61,148 nucleotides of DNA from contig NZ_BONI01000061.1 in NCBI RefSeq assembly GCF_016862635.1, forward strand, positions 1 to 61,148. Direction: 5' to 3'. Origin of the DNA: Catellatospora coxensis (GTDB taxonomy: Bacteria; Actinomycetota; Actinomycetes; Mycobacteriales; Micromonosporaceae). A program made the position numbers and the translations under genes. Positions 41,635 to 50,522 of this stretch are shown here, piece by piece. The notes beneath the pieces are model-generated. The model saw only the letters and a program-made list of their open reading frames with translations, searched no databases and was not told the origin of the DNA. Positions within the stretch are counted from its first letter, which is position 1. Each line of letters opens with the position of its first letter.

Positions 41635-43908
41635 TCACGGCCGTCGGGACAGGGCTGCGCGCAGGCTCTCCAGGGCCTGCTCGTCGCTGGGGCCGTCGGT
41701 GCCGGGTTCGGCCACCTCGCACAGCAGCATGTGGCGCACGCCGTCGAGATCGGCCGTGTCCAGCACCCGGAACTCGGTGTTCGGGGCGAAGAGCACCTCG
41801 TCGCGATCCGACAGCGGGCCGGGCCGGCGGCCGGTGAGGGAGTAGAAGGCGACGACGTCGTACGCCTCGCCGCCGGGCCAGGCCCAGCCGGCTCGCAGCA
41901 GGATCGGCGCGGTCAGCAGGTCGCCGGGCCGGTAGGGGACCGGGTCGGCGGCCGTGCGGGCCAGCACCGGGCCGATCGTGGTCGGCAACCGGTTCAGGCC
42001 GCTGGCCAGGCACGCGCGCAGCGCTCGGGCCACCCCGGCGCGCTCGGACCGCAGCGCGGCCGTCACCGCGACCAGGTCGGCCATGACGGCGTCGGCGGTC
42101 TCGCCGGCGGCCGGGCGGATGCCGGGCATCTGCAGCAGCAGGCGGGTGACGTCACGCGCGTGCACGTCGTACTGCCCGCCCAGATGTTCGCGCACCCGCT
42201 GCTGCTCGGCGGGGGTGCTGCGGCCCAGGGCCGGGGCGGGCGCGTCCGCGGGCCGGCGCAGCAGGGGCGGCTGCGCCGGCTGTTCAGGCGCCGTCGCGGG
42301 CTCGCGACGGCGGGCGGTGTCCTCCGGAGCGGCGGCCGCGGGACGGGCGGGCTCGGCCGGTCCGCGCCGCTGGGCCGCCGGTGCGATCGGCCCGGCAGGC
42401 TGTGACGGCACGGCAGGCTGCGACAGTACGGTGGGCTGCGACAGCACGGTGGGCTCGAACGCCGTCGCGGCCCGGCCGAACGACGCCGCCACGGCTCCCA
42501 CGGCCGGCTGCGGAGTGGTGGTTGCCGCCACGGTCACCGGGGTCCCGGCGGCCAGCGCCTTCGCCACGGCGGAGGCCGACAGCGCCGACGGGACCGACAG
42601 CACCTCCGGCACGTCCAGCGCGGGGCCGGCCGCGGGCCACGTGGCCGCCACCGCGACACGGCCCTGGGCGGTGACGGTGGCCGGCACGGCCGGTGCGGCA
42701 GGCGACGCGTCCGGGTCGGGCAGCACAGGCGCGACAGGCCGGGCCGGCTCGGCGGACGCCAGTTCCGACTGCTCGTGGCGCAGACTCGCCCGCATGTCGG
42801 CGGGCAGGCCCGCGAGCAGGTCGCGGACGAGGTCACGGGTCGGCTCGCCGGGCGCGTCGAGGTAGAAGACGTTGCCGCCGTCGGCGGGCCGCCGCCGCAC
42901 CTCGTCGGGCGCGGGAGCGTCGGCGGCGCGCAGCCAATAGCCGCCGCGGACCACTTCGAGCAGCCATCCGTCGCCGGTCTCCAGCACGGCCCGTCCCGCC
43001 TCGACCCGGCCGGACAGCGGGCTGATCCAGGTCTCGACCCGAGGCACCGGCTCGCCGGCGACGTAGGCGATGGTCTGCGCGGGCAGGCGGGCCCCGGTGC
43101 GGCCCGCGCCGTCGACCGGGGCGTAGGACTTCTCGCCGTGCCGCCACAGGGGCAGGCCGGAGGTGCGCCGCACGGTCAGGTTCAGTTCGGTGCTGAGCCG
43201 GGCGGCGACCGTGTCGAGCTGCTCGCCCCATGGCCCGTACGGCATCAGGACCAGCCGTTCGAGCGCGACCTGCGGCAGCCGGGCGAGCCAGCGGTACACC
43301 TGCCGCGGCGACGGCGGCCGGGTGTCGGGCTGCCCGACCAGGACCACGACGTGGTCCGCGTCCGTCTCGATCGCGTACGCCGGATCGTCGCCGGGCGGGT
43401 TCGGCCGCCGTGGACGGCGCAGCCAGAACCCGGCCGGCAGATCGTGCGCGACGAGGCCACCGGGCAGCCAGGGCAGTCGCCGGGGCGGCGCGACCTGCCA
43501 GCGCGGTGCGGGATGGCGGGGCGTGACGACGTCCTTGGGCCTGGTGCCGGGCCGGTGGATGCGCCATGCCGCGGTGCGCGGCGGGGCCATGGCGAACAGT
43601 GCGCCGGCGGGGACCAGCACGGCCGGCCCGACCGGCGCCACGACCTCGATCGCGAGCCGGTCGGCCAGCCATTGCGCCAGGCTGCCCGAACCGGCCGCGG
43701 AGCAGGCGAGACGGATCGACCGCAACTCGGTGACCTCGTCGGCGACGACGCGCGCGACGGCCTCGGGGTCGTGCCGCGTGTCGCCGACCAGCAGCACCGT
43801 GCGGCGCTCGCGCTCGGCGGGCAGCGCCTCGACCAGGTGACGCGGCAGCTGGTCATCTACGCCGATCACCAGTGTGTGGCCATACCAGCGGGCTTTCGGC
43901 TCAGACAT
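41635..43908 (-). CDS. Unknown multidomain protein: Cys module as in giant 1 plus ADP-ribosyltransferase-like C-terminus
   Basis: 757 aa, cytosolic-looking. Residues about 10-100 contain IRLACSAAGSGSLAQWLADRL (C69), aligning with the Cys module of giant 1. A second copy (about 195-260) has LMPYGPWGEQ in place of the Cys motif. The centre (about 365-520) is Ala/Pro-rich with VLSQPTVLSQPAVPSQP repeats. The C-terminus (about 555-740) resembles ADP-ribosyltransferase folds: LRAGWAWPGG, VAFYSLTGRRP, then RDEVLFAPNTEFRVLD, where the final Glu before VLF is kept but the first residue of the ExE motif is Arg. The start has GGAGGTG upstream. Function unknown; ART activity is only a possibility. Confidence 0.6.
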   Translation of the reverse strand: MSEPKARWYGHTLVIGVDDQLPRHLVEALPAERERRTVLLVGDTRHDPEAVARVVADEVTELRSIRLACSAAGSGSLAQWLADRLAIEVVAPVGPAVLVPAGALFAMAPPRTAAWRIHRPGTRPKDVVTPRHPAPRWQVAPPRRLPWLPGGLVAHDLPAGFWLRRPRRPNPPGDDPAYAIETDADHVVVLVGQPDTRPPSPRQVYRWLARLPQVALERLVLMPYGPWGEQLDTVAARLSTELNLTVRRTSGLPLWRHGEKSYAPVDGAGRTGARLPAQTIAYVAGEPVPRVETWISPLSGRVEAGRAVLETGDGWLLEVVRGGYWLRAADAPAPDEVRRRPADGGNVFYLDAPGEPTRDLVRDLLAGLPADMRASLRHEQSELASAEPARPVAPVLPDPDASPAAPAVPATVTAQGRVAVAATWPAAGPALDVPEVLSVPSALSASAVAKALAAGTPVTVAATTTPQPAVGAVAASFGRAATAFEPTVLSQPTVLSQPAVPSQPAGPIAPAAQRRGPAEPARPAAAAPEDTARRREPATAPEQPAQPPLLRRPADAPAPALGRSTPAEQQRVREHLGGQYDVHARDVTRLLLQMPGIRPAAGETADAVMADLVAVTAALRSERAGVARALRACLASGLNRLPTTIGPVLARTAADPVPYRPGDLLTAPILLRAGWAWPGGEAYDVVAFYSLTGRRPGPLSDRDEVLFAPNTEFRVLDTADLDGVRHMLLCEVAEPGTDGPSDEQALESLRAALSRRP

Positions 43909-44006
43909 CGCGGGTGCACCTCCGTCATGATCCTGCGCTGCGCGGCCGCCCGCCGGGAGGCCCATGCCGGGCCCATATCGGGGGTGGACCCAGTGGTCCG
44001 GGGGTG

Positions 44007-45197
44007 TCAGCGCCGGTCCGGCTCGGCCGCGACCGGGTCGTCGGCGACGGGCAGCCGACGGTGCTCCGCCAGCCGGTAGCCGCGTTTCATGACGGTCTGG
44101 ACAAGGTCCACGCCGGGCAGCGACCGCCGCAGCCGGGACACCGCCATCTCGATCGCGTGGTCGTCGGCGCCGGCCCAGAACGGCAGCTTGCGGCGTACGT
44201 CCGCGGGCGACAGCACCCGGTCGGGGTGGTCGGCCAGCAGGCGCAGCAGGGCGAGGGGCCCCTGCTGCAGCGCGATCAGGCGGCCGTCGAGCAGCACCGC
44301 CTCGCCACGGATCTCGATCGTGTGGGGGCCGGTCTCGATGCGGTGGACCCGCTCGCGCAGCACCGCCCGCACCGCCTGGGCGAGCTGATCGGTGTAGGGC
44401 GCGTCGGCGACGCGCACGGGGATGTCCAGCTCGCGCAGCGGGGCAGCGGTCAGCGGGCCCAGGCACACCGCGGTCACGCCGGTGGCCAGGGCCTGGCACA
44501 GCTCGTCGAACTGGTCGCCGGTGCGCGCGTACCACAGCAGGCTGCGGGCGACCTCGGCGCTGGTCAGGGCGATGGCGTCGACCTGCCGGCGCACCACCTG
44601 CCCGACCAGCCGGCGCATCAGGTCCGGGCTGTTGGACGGCAGGACCTGGAAGGTCGGCACGGCCACGACCTCGTGGCCCGCCTCGCGGAGCGAGTGCGCG
44701 AGGTCGTGCATCGCCGGGGTCTTGAGCTGAAGCGCGATGGTCTGCCCCGGCGGCAGCCGGTGACGCAGGTGCATGACCAGGCCCTCGGTGGTGTTGTCGA
44801 CGGCCGAGGAGATGTCGGTGAAGCCCAGCGAACGCAGGGCGTCGGCGCAGCGGGGGTTGCTGGCCAGCAGCCTGGCGTGGGCGAACCGGGCCAGCAGTGG
44901 CACGTCCAGCCGCCAGCTGCGGACGACCGCCATCCAGTAGTTGAACTCGACCGACGCGGTGACCACCAGGTGGCCGATCGGGCGGGTGAGGCAGGTCATG
45001 GTCGCCTCGTGCAAGGTCTGCTCCACCGGCTGGGCGATCGTGCGCACCGGCTGCCCGCTGACCACTCGCGCGCCGTCCGCGGTGAACGTCGCGGCCATCG
45101 GATGGCGGCGCAGCTCGCTGAGCACGGCCACCACGAAACCGGCCAGGGCGCCGACGGGCGGCGGATCCGGCGCGTTCTTTCTCGGCTGCGGCAGCAC
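44007..45197 (-). CDS. HemD-like/winged-helix regulator of NnaR type
   Basis: 396 aa. Residues about 15-270 have the uroporphyrinogen-III synthase (HemD) bilobal fold (LAGFVVAVL, VVTASVEFNYWMAVV, DAIALTSAEVARSLL, VCLGPLTAAPLRE). About 295-385 is an OmpR/PhoB-type winged helix (LSPADVRRKLPFWAGADDHAIEMAVSRLRR, VMKRGYRL). In streptomycetes this fusion is NnaR, a GlnR target involved in nitrate/nitrite assimilation. A GlnR-like box upstream and an ammonium transporter nearby fit that role. The start is GTG 45197 with GGAAGG 5 bp upstream; the frame is open further up but has no ribosome site. The catalytic state of the HemD domain cannot be judged here. Confidence 0.82.
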   Translation of the reverse strand: MLPQPRKNAPDPPPVGALAGFVVAVLSELRRHPMAATFTADGARVVSGQPVRTIAQPVEQTLHEATMTCLTRPIGHLVVTASVEFNYWMAVVRSWRLDVPLLARFAHARLLASNPRCADALRSLGFTDISSAVDNTTEGLVMHLRHRLPPGQTIALQLKTPAMHDLAHSLREAGHEVVAVPTFQVLPSNSPDLMRRLVGQVVRRQVDAIALTSAEVARSLLWYARTGDQFDELCQALATGVTAVCLGPLTAAPLRELDIPVRVADAPYTDQLAQAVRAVLRERVHRIETGPHTIEIRGEAVLLDGRLIALQQGPLALLRLLADHPDRVLSPADVRRKLPFWAGADDHAIEMAVSRLRRSLPGVDLVQTVMKRGYRLAEHRRLPVADDPVAAEPDRR

Positions 45198-45568
45198 GGC
45201 GACCTTCCGGCGGTGTGGACGACACCTCCTACTACGTGTCGCGTGGCGCGCCGGATCTGTGTCGGAGCCATTTTTTTCGGCCGGGATCACGCATGTTTCC
45301 GGCATGTTTCGGGCCGCTCACCGATCAGCGCCACAGTGCGGCCATCAGTGGGATGAAAAGTCCTGTCTTGCTTGTGCATTAAGGACATTCCGCAGCGTGA
45401 GCATCGATACGACGAGCACGCCGGTGAGCAATAAGGCGGTTCGATTTCATCTGGCGTGTGGTTGTTCCGTAACCGTGCCGCCGTCCCAACACTGACTCCG
45501 ACAACGACTCCCGCCGCCGGCTCCGGCCCGCGAAGGGGGTCATGCGCCGAGCGAGTCGGGAGAGGTGT
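45198..45568. other. 371-bp divergent control region (no gene)
   Basis: It lies between the NnaR-like gene (minus) and the ABC ATPase gene (plus). It is clearly more A/T-rich than the genes around it. It contains the GlnR-like box (45284-45321), a T7 run (45271-45277) and a GGTT-N7-AACC symmetry near 45461-45475. I see no convincing -35/-10 pair for the plus-strand operon and no protein-coding frame with a ribosome site. Confidence 0.6.
45284..45321 (-). promoter_or_regulatory. GlnR-like binding box upstream of the NnaR-like gene
   Basis: Read on the minus strand: GTGAG-N6-GAAAC-N6-GAAAC-N6-GATCC. The GlnR consensus is gTnAC-n6-GaAAC repeated with the same 11-bp period. The first three half-sites match 4/5, 5/5 and 4/5; the last is poor (3/5). 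It lies about 90-125 bp before the GTG start at 45197. Confidence 0.55.
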
Positions 45569-46756
45569 GTGGCTGAGGTCGCGCTCGCCGAGATAGGCAA
45601 ACGGTATGCGGACGGCACCCGGGCGGTGGAGAGTTTGAGCCTGCAGGTCGCCGACGGGGAGTTCCTGGTCCTGGTCGGACCGTCCGGCTGCGGCAAGAGC
45701 ACGGCGCTGCGGATGATCGCCGGGCTGGAGGACATCAGCGAGGGCACGCTGCACATCGGCGACCGCGTGGTCAACAGTGTCCCGTCCCGGGACCGGGACG
45801 TGGCGATGGTGTTCCAGAGTTACGCGCTGTACCCGCACCTGGACGTGTTCGACAACATCGGGTTCGGGCTGCGGCTGCGGGGGATGCGCCGCGACGACAT
45901 CGCGTCGCGGGTGAACCGGGTCGCCGCGACCCTGGGGCTGACCGAGCATCTGCGGCGCCGGCCGGGTTCGCTGTCGGGCGGCCAGCGCCAGCGCGTCGCG
46001 ATGGGCCGGGCCATGGTGCGTGAGCCCGCCGTCTACCTGATGGACGAGCCGCTGTCGAATCTCGACGCGAAGCTGCGCGTGCAGATGCGCGCCGAGATCG
46101 CCCGGATCACCCGCCGCACCGGCGTGACCACGATCTACGTGACGCACGACCAGACCGAGGCGATGACCCTCGGCGATCGGGTCGCCGTCATGCGCAAGGG
46201 CGTGCTGCAGCAGGTGGCGGTGCCCCAGGAGCTGTACGACAACCCGGTGAACATGTTCGTCGGCGGGTTCATCGGCTCGCCGCCGATGAACCTCGTCGAG
46301 GGCGTGTTCACCGAGCAGGACGGGGAGCTGTCGCTGCGGCTGGGCGACCAGACGCTGCGGGTGGACCCCGCGCTGGCGGCGGCGAAGCCGGGCCTGCGCG
46401 CCTGTCTCGACCAGCCGGTCGTGGTGGGGGTGCGGCCCGAGGACCTGCGCGACGCGTCCATGGACGACCGCGGTGCGCAGACCGTGCTGAACTCCGAGGC
46501 CGACCTGACCGAGGCGCTGGGCTCGGACCTGTACGTGCACTTCAGCCTGCCCGTGCCGGCGGTGGTCACCGAGGACGTGAAGGAGCTGGCGCGCGACGCC
46601 GGCGCGGACTCGCCGCGCGAACGGGCCGACCGGACCATGCTGGTGGCCCGGTTCAGCCCGCGCTCGGCCGCTCGGGCCGGTGACCGGATCGCCGTCGCGG
46701 TCGACACCGCGCGACTGCACGTGTTCGACCGCGACTCCGGCCGCAGCATCCGCTGA
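45569..46756 (+). CDS. Sugar ABC importer ATPase (UgpC/MsiK-like)
   Basis: 395 aa, cytosolic ATPase of a CUT1-type importer. The motifs are complete: Walker A GPSGCGKST, Q-loop MVFQSYALYPH, signature LSGGQRQRVAMGRA, Walker B VYLMDEPLSNLD and switch THDQTEAM. The C-terminal regulatory OB-type domain is present (VVVGVRPEDLRDA), as in UgpC/MsiK. The start GTG 45569 (MAEVALAEIGKRY) follows GGGAGAGG; an ATG at 45542 in frame is possible. Unlike the shared MsiK of streptomycetes, it sits in an operon with its own binding protein and permeases. The gap to the next gene (82 bp) holds only weak CCGGGG/CCCCGG pairing. Confidence 0.92.
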   Translation: MAEVALAEIGKRYADGTRAVESLSLQVADGEFLVLVGPSGCGKSTALRMIAGLEDISEGTLHIGDRVVNSVPSRDRDVAMVFQSYALYPHLDVFDNIGFGLRLRGMRRDDIASRVNRVAATLGLTEHLRRRPGSLSGGQRQRVAMGRAMVREPAVYLMDEPLSNLDAKLRVQMRAEIARITRRTGVTTIYVTHDQTEAMTLGDRVAVMRKGVLQQVAVPQELYDNPVNMFVGGFIGSPPMNLVEGVFTEQDGELSLRLGDQTLRVDPALAAAKPGLRACLDQPVVVGVRPEDLRDASMDDRGAQTVLNSEADLTEALGSDLYVHFSLPVPAVVTEDVKELARDAGADSPRERADRTMLVARFSPRSAARAGDRIAVAVDTARLHVFDRDSGRSIR

Positions 46757-46838
46757 ATCGACTTCCGGCTGCCGGGGCTGCCACCCCGGAAGCAGTCGGA
46801 CAGAGGTACCGCTTTTTCCCTCCAGAGAGGAATGTTAG

Positions 46839-48146
46839 ATGAGAATCAGTCTGCGCGCAGGCGCGGTGGCCGTGGCCGCCGTCCTGGCCGCCGCCGGGTG
46901 CTCCGGCGGTGAGGACCCCACCACGACCGGCTCCGGTTCGCTGGCGGGCCAGTCGGTCGAGGTGGCCGGCACCTGGTCGGGCACCGAACAGGCCAACTTC
47001 CAGGCGGTGCTCGACGCGTTCGCGACCAAGACCGGCGCGACGGTCAAGTACACCTCCGGCGGCGACGACCTCGCCGCGCTGATCAACAGCCGGCTGGCCG
47101 GCGGATCCCCGCCGGACGTGGCGCTCATCCCGCAGCCCGGCGTGGTCAACGAGTTCGTCCGCAAGGGCGCGATCAAGGAGCTGACCGGCGCGGCCGCCGA
47201 GGCCGTCGCGGCCAACTACTCCCCGGCCTGGCAGCAGCTCGGCCAGGTCGACGGCAAGCTCTACGGCGTCTACTTCAAGGTCGCCAACAAGTCGGTGGTG
47301 TGGTACCGCACCGACAAGTTCACCGAGGCGGGCGTGCAGGCCCCGACCACCTGGGAGGAGTTCGTCAAGGTCACCAAGACCCTGGCCGACTCCGGCGTGT
47401 CCCCGATGGCGGTGCCCGGCGGCGACGGCTGGACGCTGACCGACTGGTTCGAGAACATCTACCTGCGCGTCGGCGGCTCGGAGAACTACGACAAGCTGTC
47501 GCGTCACGAGCTGCCGTGGACCGACCCGACGGTGGTCGAGACCCTGCGGCTGCTGGCCGAGTACTGGGGCGACGCCAAGTCGATCCAGGGCGGCAACAAG
47601 GGCGCGGTGCAGCTGAAGTTCACGCAGTCGATCGCCGACGTCTTCGGCGAGAAGCCGCAGTCGGCGATGCTGTTCGAGGGCGACTTCGTCGCCGCTGAGA
47701 TCAACAAGCTGGGCAAGGTCAAGGTCGGCGAGGGCGCGCGCTTCTTCGACTGGCCGTCGGTCAACGGCTCCAAGCCGGCCGTGGTGACCGCCGGCGACCA
47801 GGCCGTGGCGTTCAAGGACACCGAGGCCGCCAAGCAGCTGATCGCGTTCCTGGCCTCGCCGGACGCCGCCAAGATCATGGCGGCCAAGGGCGGCTTCATG
47901 TCGGCCAACAAGAACCTCGACACCAAGGTCTACCCGGACCCGACCATGGTCCAGCTCGCCGAGTCGGTGGTCCGTGCCGACCTGCTGCGCTTCGACCTGT
48001 CCGACCTGACGCCGCAGACCTTCGGCGGCGGCACCGGCGCGTCGATGTGGCGCCTGCTGCAGGACTTCCTGGCCAACCCGGCCGACCCGGCCGCGACCGC
48101 GGCCAAGCTCGAGGAGGCCGCCAAGAAGGACTTCGGAGGTAAGTGA
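46839..48146 (+). CDS. Sugar ABC importer solute-binding lipoprotein
   Basis: 435 aa. Signal peptide with lipobox LAAAGC (Cys about 21), then a family-1 extracellular solute-binding fold (VEVAGTWSGTEQANFQAVLDAF, PPDVALIPQPG, DGKLYGVYFKVANKSVVWY, TTWEEFVKVTKTLADSGVSPMA). It is tethered to the outer face of the membrane and delivers sugar to the two permeases encoded next. The specificity cannot be read from the sequence; an oligosaccharide or alpha-glucoside is plausible for the family. AGAGAGGA lies upstream of the ATG. Its TGA overlaps the next ATG (TGATG). Confidence 0.92.
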   Translation: MRISLRAGAVAVAAVLAAAGCSGGEDPTTTGSGSLAGQSVEVAGTWSGTEQANFQAVLDAFATKTGATVKYTSGGDDLAALINSRLAGGSPPDVALIPQPGVVNEFVRKGAIKELTGAAAEAVAANYSPAWQQLGQVDGKLYGVYFKVANKSVVWYRTDKFTEAGVQAPTTWEEFVKVTKTLADSGVSPMAVPGGDGWTLTDWFENIYLRVGGSENYDKLSRHELPWTDPTVVETLRLLAEYWGDAKSIQGGNKGAVQLKFTQSIADVFGEKPQSAMLFEGDFVAAEINKLGKVKVGEGARFFDWPSVNGSKPAVVTAGDQAVAFKDTEAAKQLIAFLASPDAAKIMAAKGGFMSANKNLDTKVYPDPTMVQLAESVVRADLLRFDLSDLTPQTFGGGTGASMWRLLQDFLANPADPAATAAKLEEAAKKDFGGK

Positions 48147-49564
48147 TGAGACGCGCGTCCGAGCCGGCCGGCGTGACCGTCGCAGCGACGGCTGCGCGTG
48201 ATCCGCGGACCCCGGTCGACGGCCTGAACCTGACGGCGGCGGGTGTCGCCGGCCGGCCGGGCGCGCCCGGCGCGGGAGACACCCGCCGGGCCCGGCCGGC
48301 CTGGCTCGAGCGGCTGACCAGCGTGTGGTTCGTCGGTCCGGCCGTCCTCGTCCTGCTGACCCTGGTCGCCTATCCCATCGTGTACACGGTGTGGCTGAGC
48401 CTGCACGCCTCCGACGGGTCCACCTTCGTGGGCCTGGACAACTACGTGCGCATGTTCACCGCGCCGGAGACCCGGCAGGCGATCGTCAACAACGTCGTCT
48501 GGGTGGCGGTCGCGCCGACCCTGGTCACCGCGATCGGCCTGGTCCTCGCCGTGCTGATCGAACGGGTGCGGCTGTCCACGGTCTTCAAGGCGGTGGTCTT
48601 CATGCCGATGGCGATCTCGTTCCTGGCCGCCGGCGTCACCTTCCGCATGGTGTACGACGAGAGCCCCGACCGGGGCGTGCTCAACGCCGCGGTGGTGGCC
48701 GTGCACGACGCCTTCAGCCCGCCGTCGGCGTACTACGGCGCCCGGCCGCGCGAGGGCACCGCGCCCACCGAGGTCGCGGGCGCGGTCGAGATCGCCGCGA
48801 ACACGGGCGCCCCGGTGCTGCTGCCGCTGGTCGGCCTGCCGCAGGACCGGATCCCGGCCGAGGCGACGGCCGCGCAGACGCCGACCGCGACCGGCCTGTC
48901 CGGGGTGGTCTGGCTCGACTTCACCCCCGGTGGAGGCGGGACCACCGGCGCGGTGGACGCCGCCGAACGCGGCCTGCCGTCCGTGCTGGTGCAGGCCGTG
49001 CGCGACGGCACGGTGGTGGCCGAGACCCGCACCGGCGCGGACGGAAGCTTCTCGTTCGGCGAGCTCGCGTCCGGGGCGTACACGGTGCGGCTGGCCGAGG
49101 AGAACTTCACCCCGCCGTTCAACGGGGTCACCTGGCTGGGGCCGTCGCTGGTCACACCGTCGATCATCCTGGCGTACATCTGGATCTGGGCCGGGTTCGC
49201 CATGGTCCTGATCACGGCGGGGCTGTCGGCCATCCCGCGGGACGCCCTGGAGGCGGCCCGGGTCGACGGCGCGACGGAGTGGCAGGTGTTCCGGCGGGTG
49301 ACCGTGCCGCTGGTGCGGCCGGTGCTGGTGGTCGTGATCGTCACCCTCACCATCAACGTCCTCAAGATCTTCGACCTGGTCCTGGTGCTGGCGCCTGAGT
49401 CCTCACAGGACGACGCCAACGTGATCGCGCTGCAGATGTACCGCGTCTCGTTCGGCGGCGGGCTGGACTTCGGCCTCGGCAGCGCCCTCGGCGTGCTGCT
49501 GTTCCTGCTGGTCCTGCCGGCGATGTTGTTCAACGTTCGGCGTATGCGGAAGGAGCAGCGGTGA
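48146..49564 (+). CDS. MalF-type permease with large extracytoplasmic beta-sandwich insert
   Basis: 472 aa against about 290-310 for most CUT1 permeases. A polar N-tail (1-55) is followed by membrane helices at about 61-83, 109-140 and 147-168. An extra block of about 160 residues (172-332) comes before helix 4 (SLVTPSIILAYIWIWAGFAMV). The EAA-type loop DALEAARVDGATEWQVFRRVTVP is intact. The insert includes a Cna-B/carboxypeptidase-regulatory-like domain (about 252-322: GLSGVVWLDF, GLPSVLVQAVRDG, TGADGSFSFGELASGAYTVRL). The insert faces outward and may contact the binding protein or cell wall. GGAGG lies 6 bp before the ATG. Confidence 0.9.
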   Translation: MRRASEPAGVTVAATAARDPRTPVDGLNLTAAGVAGRPGAPGAGDTRRARPAWLERLTSVWFVGPAVLVLLTLVAYPIVYTVWLSLHASDGSTFVGLDNYVRMFTAPETRQAIVNNVVWVAVAPTLVTAIGLVLAVLIERVRLSTVFKAVVFMPMAISFLAAGVTFRMVYDESPDRGVLNAAVVAVHDAFSPPSAYYGARPREGTAPTEVAGAVEIAANTGAPVLLPLVGLPQDRIPAEATAAQTPTATGLSGVVWLDFTPGGGGTTGAVDAAERGLPSVLVQAVRDGTVVAETRTGADGSFSFGELASGAYTVRLAEENFTPPFNGVTWLGPSLVTPSIILAYIWIWAGFAMVLITAGLSAIPRDALEAARVDGATEWQVFRRVTVPLVRPVLVVVIVTLTINVLKIFDLVLVLAPESSQDDANVIALQMYRVSFGGGLDFGLGSALGVLLFLLVLPAMLFNVRRMRKEQR

Positions 49565-50472
49565 GCACGACGGAGGTTCCCGACCTCGTACCGGCCGGAA
49601 TGACCGTGACCGGGCCGCCCCGGCGCAGCCTCGTCTCGCGGGTCGTCGGACGGCTCGGCGGATTCCTGGCCACCGGCGCGATCGTCCTGCTGGGCGTGTT
49701 CTGGCTGACGCCGGTGGTCGGCCTGGCGGTGGCGAGCCTGCGCTCGACCGCGGACAACAGCGCCACCGGCTGGTGGACGGCGCTGACCGACCCGGGCCGG
49801 CTGACGCTGGACAACTACGGCGCGCTGCTGCGCAACGAGGGAGTGCTCAACTCGCTGTGGAACACCGTGCTCATCACCGTGCCGTCCACGGTGCTGGTGG
49901 TGGTGCTCGGCTCGCTGGCCGCCTACGCCCTGGCCTGGATCGAGTTCCCGGGCCGGGACTGGCTGTTCGTCCTGATCGTCGCGCTGATCGTGGTGCCCGT
50001 GCAGGTCGCGATCATCCCCGACGCGAAGCTGTTCGGCTCGCTGGGGATCTACGGCAGCATCGCCGCCGTGGTCGCGTTCCACGTGGCGTTCGGGCTGCCG
50101 TTCGCCATCTTCCTGCTGCGCAACTTCTTCCTGGCCATCCCGCGTGACCTGCTGGAGGCGGCCCGGATGGACGGCGGGCGGGACTTCACCATCTTCCGCC
50201 GGGTCGTGCTGCCCATCGGGTGGCCCGCCATCGCCTCGCTGACGATCTTCCAGTTCCTGTGGGTCTGGAACGACCTGCTGGTGGCGCTGGTCTTCGCGAC
50301 CTCCGACAACGCGCCGATCACCTACACGCTGCGGGAGCAGATGCGCGCCTTCTCCTCCAACGTGGACGTGATCGGCCCCGGCGCCTTCCTGTCCATGCTC
50401 GTGCCGCTGGTGGTCTTCTTCGCCTTCCAGCGCTACTTCGTCCAGGGGGTGCTCGCCGGTTCGGTCAAGTAG
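49561..50472 (+). CDS. MalG-type sugar ABC permease
   Basis: 303 aa with six membrane helices and the EAA loop DLLEAARMDGGRDFTIFRRVVLPIGWPA followed by FLWVWNDLLVALVF, standard for the second permease of CUT1 importers. The GTG start overlaps the stop of the preceding permease by 4 bp (GTGA), giving coupled translation. It ends the operon; a strong hairpin follows at 50523-50553. Confidence 0.93.
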   Translation: MSTTEVPDLVPAGMTVTGPPRRSLVSRVVGRLGGFLATGAIVLLGVFWLTPVVGLAVASLRSTADNSATGWWTALTDPGRLTLDNYGALLRNEGVLNSLWNTVLITVPSTVLVVVLGSLAAYALAWIEFPGRDWLFVLIVALIVVPVQVAIIPDAKLFGSLGIYGSIAAVVAFHVAFGLPFAIFLLRNFFLAIPRDLLEAARMDGGRDFTIFRRVVLPIGWPAIASLTIFQFLWVWNDLLVALVFATSDNAPITYTLREQMRAFSSNVDVIGPGAFLSMLVPLVVFFAFQRYFVQGVLAGSVK

Positions 50473-50522
50473 ACCGGACGCCGCACCCGCCGGCCCACGC
50501 GCCGGCGGTGCCGCGGCAGTGG

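Noticed and set aside
43986-43999. GGACC-CAGT-GGTCC as a third copy of the ESX palindrome
   Set aside because: Only the GGACC core is shared, the spacer differs, and it lies downstream of a stop codon; it is more likely a small hairpin.
43909-45225. One continuous 1196-codon minus-strand frame joining the Cys-module protein to the region of the NnaR-like gene
   Set aside because: The upstream part is out of frame with the HemD/winged-helix protein, which is clearly real. GGAGGTG before ATG 43908 marks the true start of the downstream gene.
45271-45277. T7 run as an intrinsic terminator
   Set aside because: No stable stem precedes it on either strand, and no gene ends there.
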